Below, piece by piece: positions 36,101 to 48,100 of a stretch of 64,000 nt of DNA (position 1 is the stretch's first letter; the number at the start of each line of letters is the position of its first letter). The notes below the pieces were generated by a model. The model saw only the letters and a list, made by a program, of their open reading frames with translations. It made no database searches and was not told where the DNA came from. Origin of the DNA: Owenia fusiformis (lineage: Eukaryota > Annelida > Polychaeta > Sabellida > Oweniidae); the NCBI GenBank assembly GCA_903813345.2, contig CAIIXF020000005.1, forward strand, positions 28,769,375 through 28,833,374, read 5' to 3'. The translations under genes and the position numbers were made by a program.

Positions 36101-39100
36101 TTTTTCGTTTTTTGGGGTATCCGGTTTTTTCGACCGGGTACCGGGTACCAATTTTGAACCCAGCATAGAGGATTTACTACCGGTACCTGGGTTTTTTCTA
36201 CAAACCCTATATTTTGATATCTACCAAATATATTTTCAAGGGAAGAGTAGATGGTAAATGTAACATTGTGACACATACAGATTCATATTATGTTATAGTG
36301 TTCATTGGGATTTTCTACTCCGTGGAGTTGCCGATTTCTAGTTGAAACATAAACAAGGAACGGGCTATATTTAAGTTCATTATTCCATCTTATTACAAGC
36401 ACATGAAACAAACATTTAAAGGTTACTACATTAGCATATAGAGCTAGTATATCAATTATTGTTCTAATAAACAAAAACACAATGAAGGCATCCACAACAG
36501 TGAAAAAATTCACTAAGCAGTTTCACAAGGTCTACTATGATTTAATACCTGTGCAGTCTTGTACATTCCATAAAAACAACTAATTATTTCAATTCCAGGA
36601 AAGTATGACATTATTTCATCAGGGATTTTTCCCAGATTTATGAGGCACTCCCCGATCTGACTGGCCTGATCCCATACACTTCTACCTCACAAAGTGTCAA
36701 GTAATTTGGGTCTTGAAGTTGAACTCTCACATAGCGTCCTACTAGGGATGCGGGGCAGTAGAACATTTGCCAGCCCATATCTTGGCTCGTGATAGTACGC
36801 GGGTAGTGTACACATAGATCCCAAGAAATGGTGTCTTTACTCACTTCTATTTTGAAATTCCTCAGCCTGTCTGCAATGAATTAAATCAGGAATCTTGCAT
36901 ACATGTAAAGGGTTTGTAGAAAAAACTGGGTACAGGGTAGTAAATCCTCCATGCTGGGATCAAACTAGGTTCCCGGTACCCGGTCAAAAAACCGGGTACC
37001 CAAAAAACGAAAAATACGAATATATAACATAATGAGATCATTAGAAAATGTGTAAGATTTGTTTTGAATTTCCAAAAATGTATGTAACTTCCTTCAAAAT
37101 TGAGCTAGCTAGAAGCTTCAAATAAAAAGCATTTTAAGGCTCTTTTCTTCCTCTATCATCATGGTCATATTTTCATTGGTTATGGGGGAGGGATCGCACC
37201 CCCTCCTGGCTACGCCTAGTTTGAACCCAGCATGGAGGATTTACTACCCGGTACCCGGTACCCGGTTTTTTCTACAAACCCAACTGTAAATACTTGTGTT
37301 GTAATATCATACAAATAATCATCCAAAGATTACTTTTCATTTTTCATGTGAAAAAATTTGGCTTTAAAAAAAATTGTTGGTCTTCCAATTTTCAAACTTT
37401 TCAATTTCTAGCTGTAATGTCACTTATGTACTAAAAGATAGAATATGTTACAAATAAAACAATTATTTTTAAAAGTCCTTCAAAAACAAACTTTTTGAAA
37501 TTGAAAGAAAAAGTTACATATCACAGTTTTATAATATTGAGTAGGGCTATAATATAAGCCAAAGCATATAATCTTGGGAATGTCTATTAAAGGGGCAATA
37601 AGGACTGTAGAGAAAATAGGAACGTTTTTTCATTTTTTCTGAGCTATCAAGGCAACATTTGGTTTAACATCTTCTTTGACATACCTATTTTCTTAAAATG
37701 TATGGATAAATTATCAATTTCAGCATTTAGAAGAGAAAATTCAGTTCAAAGCTTCAAAAAGGGGACTTCCACTTTTATATTTTTAAGACCCACCATGTTT
37801 CAAGAGAAATATCAGCTAAAATAATGTTTATCTAGGGGGTTTCTTTGTAGATAATAAAAATAGATGTTAGTCTTGATGAAATATCCAAACTTAAATATAA
37901 TTTGGCACTGGTCCATGATTGTTGAATGACCCCTCTGCACTAATTATTGCACCTTTAATGCCCAAATCATCCAATCTTTACCTGCATGTTGATTTAAACG
38001 ATTCACAAGTTTGACAGCATTGACATAGTAGTTTCCCTCGAGGTCAACCATCCACCAAGGTTTTGCATCTAAACGTGTATGTGTACATGTGCCATGCCAA
38101 TAGTCCCTATCTGTATTACCATCAACAGCTAAGTAAGAGGCACCGTCATCATTGCCGGTTGTGCCACCATAGTGCTTGGATGATTGGCTGGTTGGCTTGT
38201 TCAGTGCCACATTATCTGGTTCAAATAAATAGAGATAGGTTGAACCTCCCGTATGTTAGGATATAGAGAAGCCCACTGTCTGTCTGTTTGTTTGCTTGTT
38301 CATCAGTATGTGTTTCTGTCTGAATGATCTCTCAAATACAAAGATCAAAGTAATACCTGACATTTGTACCAGATTTGAAATATTCATGCTTCATAGAAAA
38401 AGTAATCAAATTGACATTTAAAATTACTTTAATTGCATAGATGTTAGGGGAATCATTCCTGATTTTGCCTGGCCTCTTTCAAAGGGACTCGATAAATTAG
38501 CTACATTGACCAAAGTGTTTACATTTCGAATTGGAAGGGTTTATTCGTTTTGAAGGGGTGTATGCATTGAACATTTCGTGCAATATAAAATGATTTTCCG
38601 TTTTCCTAAATGCTTGCGACTGAACTGTCTCGTTGCTTCCATGATCTTAATTGATCAGTTGGTCTGTTGGCAGAGTTGTCGCCTCGGGTGGGGCAGTTTG
38701 CAGTTTCGATTCCTGAAGGGATATATCTGTTTTTTCCTTTTTTTTGTATGCGCGTTTGTTATTACGAAGAAATAATCAAGTATCAGAGTTCTTAAGCCAC
38801 GTCAGTTTTATAAAAAATGTAAAATTAATGTACTGTACGCCCGGTTAATTACGCGAGTTTTAATTTTGCAAATTCGTTGAAAACACAATTTCATGGCTAT
38901 TAAATTTCGCGAATTTCACTAGTTTAAAATTCATTATTCTCGGAATTCATGAGCTATGTAAACTAAGTTAGATGTACAGTAATTGCACTTACCTGATGTC
39001 ATATTTAGATGAGATTTACAATTACTAGGATCTTTGTCATCACACGCTGCATATCAACCTCTATTGCATCGTCATTTTTGGTATTAAAGCCAAGAAATTG

Positions 39101-42100
39101 TACACTAGGGGCATTCTGCGCGAGGTTTGATTTTGAGGTTCGGTCTTTGCATATTAAATCAAGCAATTTAATTTGTTCAAAATATTGACAGGCATGCGCA
39201 TATGGATATCCAAATTATTGCCCAATAACATTAGATGAAACGTTTTACACAAAACGAAACACATCAGGGCCCCAGGTAATAACAAATTCCCGGGGATTTA
39301 ATCTGCAATTTTGCGAAGATAAATTTTTGCAATTTTACAACACTCGCGAAAAGCGTGAAACTAAATCAAAATATATACTCAAAACTATATCAATACATAA
39401 AAATATACCTTATGAGTAACATCTTGAATACGTATTTGCAATATACATGTAGAATAGTTTACATAGCTAGACTGGCAAACATATGGTTTATTGTTTAGCA
39501 TTTGTTTTGACCGTCCTCTCACACCTTTCTGAGCCAAACATTGGTTGAGCCTATTTATAGTCCCCGATTACGGACACCCATGCACTCTATATAGTTTCGC
39601 ACACACTTTAAGACTGTTTTTAGGTCACAACATAGACACTGAATTTATACATATCCTAATATGTTAGATCTTTTAGGTACAATTTGTGATTGTGTTTCAA
39701 TGTCTCAAATCTAATTATTATTTAATAATTATTATTTACATGGACCAGCCTCAGATGTTTCGCCTGAAAACGGCAGTCATGACCACTGTACTGGTTTAGT
39801 TTAGGCCCATCTGGTTATATCTGGTGGCAGATTCAACTAATTAAACCAGTACAGTGTTTATGATTGCTATCATAGTAAAAAAAACTAAGGTAAATGTCTG
39901 ATCTGAGACATTGGAACACAATCAAAAATGAATTCCTTCTTACAATATGCTGGTGGTGGATTTGAGAAAATGATTTTTCCTTCAGTTTCTATGTATGTGG
40001 CAGACAGGATTGCCATCAAATATAATATAATGCATCCATTGAATCCTTCCATTGTGCTCCTTTGTGTTTGCGTCAGTATGCAGTAATGCACTATGAATTG
40101 CCAAGTTAGATCTGACAGTATTATTGTCTGCTTCTATACATGAGTATTTCTTTTACAATAGTGACATTTAACATTATTATTGAAACATAAACAAGGAGCA
40201 TGTTATATTTAAGTTCATTATTCCACTTTATTACAAGCACATGAAACAAACATTTAAAGGTTCCTACATGAACATATAGAGCTAGTATATCAATTATTGT
40301 TCTAAAAAACATAAACACAAGTGGTTAATACTCTAAATCTCCAGAGTAATGCATTTTTATTTACAGAAAAAAATGTGGGCATCCACATTGGAGGAAAAAT
40401 TGTTTCAGTGAAAAAATTTAAGATTAAGTTAAATCAAAAATGCATTTTCACAAGGACCACTATGATTTAATAGCCGTGTAGTCTTGTACACACAGGCTTG
40501 TACATTGCATAAAAACAGCTTATTTCAATTCCAGGAAAGTATGATAAAAGTGAAAAGTTACAAACATCATTGAATGAAAAATAAAAAATTGGTTGCTGGA
40601 ATATGACGTTATTTCATCAGGGATTTTCCCCAGATTTATGGGGCACTCCCCAGTCTGACTGGCCTGATCCCATATACTGTACGCCCGGTATTAATCGCGT
40701 GCGATTAACTTTTGCACTTTTCGCGATGGTGTTAAAATCGCGAAAAATTATCGTCGCGAAATTGCCAATTAAATCCCCGGGAATTTGTTTTTACCCGGGG
40801 CTCTGATGCATTTCGTTTTGTCTACTAGTTTGGATCGAGTTATAGTACTTCAATAGTACTGTGCAACTCCATGACTTTACAATGCGCATGCGCGGCAATG
40901 AAAGAGCACATGCGCATGATTGTTCACGTGATCGTAGCCTGCAATTTGGTTGGACATCATATACTGGAGAATCCCCGAATACGATAAAATACAGTATTCG
41001 CGAAATTTAATAGCCGCGAAACCGTGTTTTCGCAAAATTCGCGAAATTAAAGCTCGCGAATAATACCGGGCGTACAGTACTTCTACCTCACAGAGTGTCA
41101 AGAAATTTGCATCTTGAAGTTGAATTCTCACATAGCGTCCTATTAGGGATTCGGGGCAGTAGAACAGTTGCCACCCCATATCTTGGCTCCTGATAGTACG
41201 CGGGTAGTGGACGCATAGCTCCCAAGAAATGGTGTCTTTACTCACTTCTATCTTGAAATTCTTCAGCCTGTCTGCAATGAATTCATAGGGGAATCTTGTA
41301 AATTAATAAAAATTGTGATATTATAAAGTCATCCAAATATTATGTAATGACATGAGGCACCTGGGAAGTTGTAGTGTAACAATCAGATACAGACATGAAA
41401 GGGAGTGTGCTAAATTTGATTTCCCGAGCATGAATCAAGACAGCTGAGCTGTAGTAGCAATTTGCTATCCAGGGTCATTACAATTTTATAAAATGTTGTT
41501 GGTTTTTCAATTTTCAAATATTTACTATTCATAGCAGTAATGTCACTTATAGTGGAGGATAATTCCAAAGGACAAGTCATGGTTTGGAGAAGTCTCTTGG
41601 GCTAATAATTTTTTTAATAATATCACCCAAATTAAATTATGAATATTCAAAAGTAAAGAGGACATTTAAATCTACAAGATGTAAAAATATCACAATTGTC
41701 CGAAGCAGGGATAACGTTGCAGTAGACCGATTCAATATAATACAAGTCTTGATTTGGAGAAAGAAGTTCATCAGTGTACTGTGCTAATAATTTTTTTATG
41801 AAAAATCTCGAAATATCACCCAAACAAAATTCTGACTATTTAAAAGAAGACATTCAAATCTATATTATGCAAAAAATCAAATTTGTCAGTAGGAGGGGTA
41901 ATGCTCAATTAGAGTGTTGAACTTCGTTCTCCAAACTGAGAATAGCGCTTTATCATTTTTTTCTCTTAGATTTTTTGTTTTTTAAAATATGCTCATATTT
42001 CAGAATTAATCAATGTTACAATTTTGTTGGCCCTATCTTATTAGAAAAGAAATATTACATACTAATAGATGCGTGTTACAACTAAAACAATTCTTTGGAA

Positions 42101-45100
42101 TGCCCAAATCATAAAATTTTTACCTTCTATATCATTTAAACGATTCACCAGTTTGACAGCATTGACATAGTAGTTTCCCTCAAGGTCAACCATCCACCAA
42201 GGTTTTGCCTCTGAACGTGTATGTGTACATGTGCCATGGAAAAACTCCCTATCTGTATTCCCATCAACAGCTAGATAAGAGGCACCGTCATCATTGTCGG
42301 CTGTGCCATAGTGCTTGGATGATTGGCTGGTTGGCTTGTTCAATGCCACATTATCTGGTTTAAATAAGGGATAGAAAAATTGTATTGAAGCATGTGTTTG
42401 CATTTTGATATAGGGATGCATACATTTTATAGTGAATTGATGTTTTTTAGATAAAAACTTTGAAAAAACTCCCCAATTCATTCTACATACAACTCATGGT
42501 CCTTTATACTTACAATATGCTGGTTGTGGATTGGAGAAAATGATTTCTCCTTCAGTTCCTATGTTCCTATTCATTCCCCCATAGCGGTGAAGTATGGAGG
42601 CGTGCCTTGGTATAATCCGCAAGATGATTTTTTTAACCTCTTGACTACCTAGAGTGACGAAATTTTCCTTCACCTTAGAAATGACCTTGAAACATGGAGT
42701 GACAAGATAATATGTCTCAAAAATGTTCACTAAAATTGCTATAATTTGGACAATTGTCAACCAATTTAACTCTCTCAATCCAACTCTCTGAAACATTATG
42801 GATTAGGGCCCCACCTTGCCACTTTTTGAAAAATGTTAGGCTTATTTTCTAAAAAGAGGATCTTATTTTTCTCAATTTTAACATATCGAAAGTCTCCTCT
42901 ACACTATATTAACAATTTCTGAAAAGGGGATGGGTATTGAAATGAGTTAAAGTTAAAAACCACATATCCCATGTTATTTTCCCATTGGGAAAACTCGTGC
43001 TATCCATTGTTTTCAGCATAATTTTGGTCATCGAAAATTGATATCTTCAAAACTACATTTTCAATACCATTCTATTTTTGAACATGTCTTAGACCCCTTG
43101 TTGAATAATGTTTTCATGCAATAAAAATCAGAAAAAGAAGATCCTCTTTTGAGTAAATAAGTTCAATATTTTGAAAAAAATGTTGAGATGGGGTCCCTAT
43201 TCATAATTTTTCGAATTGTTTGATTTATATTTTTATCATCACGGGAACTTCACTTGAAAGAAAACATATTGTTTTAATAAAACACTGTATTTATGCCCAG
43301 AAATGGTGAAAGATATGACCGTCTAAAATCACTTGCCATACTGTACGTGGTCTTTTCACTAGGTTGTATCATCAGTGTCAAGAGTTGCTGCCATCAATTT
43401 TCTCTCAATTATTTTTCATAATAAAAAAACAAATAAAACAGTATTTTTAAAATGGCAATATTTTTTGTCCCTATATCATGACATATGTGCTCAATTGTTA
43501 TTCGAGAATTTTTCGACACGTTTCGAAATTAAATAAATTTGCATTCTACTCGATGCTGTATGATTTCACATTCATCAAATTTTATCAACCTCCAATAGCT
43601 ATGAATCCAAATTAGTAAATTTGCATTTTATTATCAATACTTTATGGGTTCACATTTATCAAATGTTATCAAACCCCCATAGCGATGAAGTATCGTGACG
43701 TGCCTCGGTATAATCTGCAAGATGAAAACAAGGTGACCGTGACCTAATAGTTACATCAGCATTTTTTTCTCACTTGAACATGGACAGGACTTATTCTGAC
43801 GACCTTGTAACAACAAAGTTGCCAAATTGTTATTCGCAAATTTCTCGACACATTTAAGACATGTTACTAATCACTGAAAAAACGGTTCATACATATTGTC
43901 CATTCAAGTTTTTTGTTGGCTCAAACATTGAAACTTGTTATTTTGATGTGAAAATCCACATTTTATGAATATAATATATGAGGGTTATGTTATGTGAGGA
44001 TAACATATCCTATGACAAGGGAGGTTTCACAATTGAGGATTTCAAGGTTTCACTGGGCCAAATAAGGGTCATCAGCTTGAATTGGTCAAGATGTATCCTC
44101 TGAAAGTTTCACTGCTTGAGGAGTTACAATGTTTATGTTTATATGTTATATTTTGGCAATAATACAGTACATAGTATTTAATTGTCTTTTCTCCTTTTTT
44201 AGCCTATTTCTGGCAGTTCTAAATGTACAAAGTCATTCGGAGGTTTTGTGATTGATAAAAGTTTTGAAAATATAAGTTGTATTAGCTCACATGTACATTA
44301 TATTGTTTTATCATGTTAGAATGTAAAATCTCACTTTTTTGACCTAATATGTTTCAGGTTGGGTCGTGATGAACTTGCCTCTGATGGAGATGGAAAACAC
44401 TTATGTGTAATGAGAAATGGAAATTTCTACACATTTGATGTCTTAGACTCTAATGGTAAGACTAATTCAGCAAAATATATATTCACAGAGCAAAGATTTT
44501 CTCCTGTTCAAGGACAGTAGATAATAAATGCATATCAAGCTTGTTATCCTTTTATGTCTTCTTTCATTTTATTCTTTTATGTCTAATTCCATACATATAC
44601 ACTGAATATTTTTTGTCGTAAGCATGATTTGAAAAAAGTAACGAATAAAAAATATCAAGGTTTCAAACCTAAATCCAAGTAATCGAAGATCTAAAAATTG
44701 TTTGATACTGTGCAATGGAGGTCAACAGTAAAGTCAAGGTCAATAAGTTGTTTGTGTTGGATCCTTGCATTTAACTATTTACACTTAGATGTAAACAATT
44801 TTCAGGTTGAATTATTGAATGATAAAACAATATGCATATCCTTTCAATATTTTACAGGGAACATCAAACCTGCGTCAGAAATCCTTGCTCATATTAAGTA
44901 TGTCTTAAATGATAATGCCCCAGTACCTGCCCCGGGCAAGAGGGTGGGGGTGATGACCACAGAGAATAGAGACACTTGGGCTAAAGTCAGAGATGACCTG
45001 TTAGCTGCGGGTAAGTACTGTTTAGGCCTTTCAAGGTTAATTGTATTTGAAATGTCCTATGATGAGCCGAATTATTACTCATGTTCGTTTCATACAAATT

Positions 45101-48100
45101 ATGTTAAAAATGTTCGGATATGCAGATTTTGGTCCTATTTTTGGAACAATAATATTGAATTCCATGCTTGAATATGGGCTTCAGTTGGGACCTCCTAATA
45201 AGTGAGTGCCTCTCATTGTTGTGGAGTCTCGCTGGTCTAAGCAGTGTTCACTTTAAACAGGTTTTACTGTATATTGCATTTCCTTCAGATACAATATATA
45301 TACAATTGAAGACCTCTTTTGAGGTCAAGTGGCAATATTTTCTGCCGATACTTTAAACCTCGAAAGTATTGTTGACTGAGACCTATTGTTGGCTTTAATT
45401 AACCAATCAGAATTTCGAATTTCAACTGAGATACTCACAACAATGTACTTAGATTCAACATTTAGTCCACCCGTGTAGCTCAGCGGTAGCGCAGGTACCT
45501 CTTACGCAATAGGTCCCGGATTCAATCCCTGGTTCAGGCAAGACTAAAAATTTGCTTGTTTGCGTGAAGTACTTCAGGTTGTTTGACTGAGTGGTCCGCA
45601 ACTCGTACAAAAGGCTGTGGTGTGTACTTGTATGTCTATGTATAAGTGCACATAAAAGAACACAGGGCTCCTTTAAGGAGGGGTTTCTGGGTCTATCTTC
45701 CATGTTAATTACGTAAATTACGACCGTATATATACGGGACATACCCAAGAGGTATTGCTCACCTTCATTGGTGGTAAACAAAATACAATCACAACATGTA
45801 CAAAATAGCTGGAATGACCTTCAGCAACCAAAAAGTACATACTCTGACGTCTGCCATTTTGAATCCTCTAGAGTACTAAGATTCTTAATTTTTATTTTCA
45901 GGAAATGAAGATGTATTAGAAAAGATTGATTCAGCGATGTTTGTACTGATCCTGGATGACGATGCTAACCTTGATAATAAAGCACTTTGCCACTCATTTC
46001 TACATGGTAAAGGTCATGACAGGTGTGTGCCCTTGTGTCTTGTAAATATGACTTTATTTCCCCTTAGTATAATGAGCCTACAATAATCGACTAGCTCGGT
46101 ACAAAAACTGAACTGGTAGGGCATGTGCAGAATGGATCAAAATAATAATGGAACAGATTTCAAACATGCTATAGGAATTCAGATCAATTGGCATTTTTGA
46201 GACAAAGTCTCTTTAATATTCATCAGAACAATGGTATTTATTACAAGTAGTATCAAATCACATAATATCTTCAGGTTTTTTTCAACACCGTGCATCAACA
46301 GAGAGATTTTTAATGGTAAGAGACAGTAAGTCTCGTGAGTTGTCCTGATGTGGCCGAACATCTGGCCTAGATTGATTTTATTAAAAATTATGCTTTTAAC
46401 CTTTCAGATGGCTGGATAAATCCTTCTCTCTCATTGTATGTAAAGATGGCAAGATGGCAGTGAACTTTGAACATGCCTGGGGGGATGGTGTAGCAGTACT
46501 TCGCTACTTCAATGAGACCTTCAATCACAGCACAAGCAACCCCTTAGTGCACCCTGATACAATTCCTATGTCAGTGGACTCATCTTCAGCTGTTAGGAAG
46601 CTTGGTAAATGAAAATAGTTTTAATGTGTGTAACAGGGGGGATGTCCCAGAATTCATAACTGAACCTTATGATCTTCATGTAATGATTATCCCCGAGAGG
46701 TTCATCTTTGCTCTGTAAGTTCCGGGGCATTTCTTTCTTTTGATGATTGTCTGGATTTCCATTAATTAAATTATGGGCTTTCATTGAAATCTAGGTCAAG
46801 CTCATATATAATTAATTTAGATAATTGTGAATTATTACTGGGCCTCTAGGAAGACCAGTTTTGTACTGGTAGAGTTACCCAGAATAAATATAGTTTTCAA
46901 ATCAAATCAATAGCCAAGAGGCTATCTAATCTAGTAGTGAAATGCATCATTAGTGAAATTGAAATCACCAATGGCAGCCATTTTGAGAATATTGTAATTT
47001 TCCATTACTCACCACCTACTCAGTTCATTTCCACTTTATCAGTACAGTAACTGCCAATAATTTGTGAGTGGAAATGATATCTTAGATACTGCTCTTTTAG
47101 AAAAAGAGATCTAGGATGAAAACATTGGGTATCCTGAGCTGTAAACTTCCAGTCCAAATTGTAGTACCTATGTTACCAACAGTATTGAATATCAGATTTA
47201 TATAACGTGTATTTGCTGATTTTTTGCACAAAAAATTAACCATTCTATACCTTTCAGAATTTAAATTCACACCCTCAATCGAAGAGTCAATCAAATCTGC
47301 CCAGAAAAAGTTTGACAACTCTATTGGTAGTTTGGACATTGAAATGATGGAGTACACTAGATTTGGCAAAGATTACATAAAGACCAAGAAGATCAGCCCT
47401 GACTCAATCATGCAATTGGCATTCCAGGTACATTATTGATTATAATTATTATGTCATCACCACAAGTGTTGACATATTGTCATAGTCTCCAACTTTTTTT
47501 ATTGAGGTGTTCAGCCTTTCGTGGCTGGTGTTCAGAAGTTGGAGTTCGGCAGTCAGCATTTGTATCTGTAACAAATGCCAGGTGGTGACATTTTGCATGT
47601 TAATGCCTTGTTATTTACTTGCCATAATAATAATGTCTAATTTGACCACTATGATATTCTGTTCATTTCTATACAAGTTAGAATATTGCTGATATGCCTG
47701 TTTACTTTATTTCTTGATAATTCCCTGTTGTTCATTCAATTTTCCTTTTCAAAACATATCCGAATTCTGGCCTTGTTTTAAATAATGTTGACAATTGACC
47801 TAGCAATTTAATGCAGACCCTTCATGATTGTCTTCCAAAGTCAAATACTGTACATGGATGCAGGTTTTACATGTTTTACTGTATCCTTAAAGTTATTGAC
47901 AAATTCCCATTTTTTCTAGATGGGATATTACAGGGAGTTTAATGGTACAGTTGGGACATATGAATCCTGTAGTACAGCTGCATTTAAACATGGACGCACA
48001 GAAACCATGCGACCTTGCACTGTTGAAACCTTAAAAGCATCTAAGGCATTCAACAATAAAGGTGAACATAGTCCCAAAGAACTGTTTGAAATACTGAAGG

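Larger units (their letters stand above)
40638..42563 (-). pseudogene. Tandem paralogue of the nested fucolectin-like gene, interrupted by a MITE
   Basis: Homologues of the three lectin exons lie in the same order: a remnant of exon 1 at 42514-about 42563, exon 2 at 42124-42354, exon 3 at 41271 down to about 40638. Exon 2 is open ([45 protein letters not shown]) and keeps its splice sites. Exon 3 reads [15 protein letters not shown] and LTLCEVEV before a 401-bp element enters at 41077; the last codons resume beyond it at about 40676 up to the stop. The signal-peptide half of exon 1 is replaced by unrelated repeat sequence, so no secretion signal is left. Similarity continues past the stop (40185-40330 against 36345-36490), so this was a segmental duplication of roughly 4 kb. 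Confidence 0.75.

Noticed and set aside
38640-38710. tRNA-like stretch (TTGGTCTGTTGGCAGAGTTG, TTTCGATTCC)
   Set aside because: Both pol III boxes are recognisable but too degraded to define a SINE or tRNA; not listed as a feature.
42494-42796. 100-codon minus-strand frame as an independent gene
   Set aside because: Only its last part ([13 protein letters not shown]) is real, as the remnant of lectin exon 1; the rest is unrelated repeat sequence.
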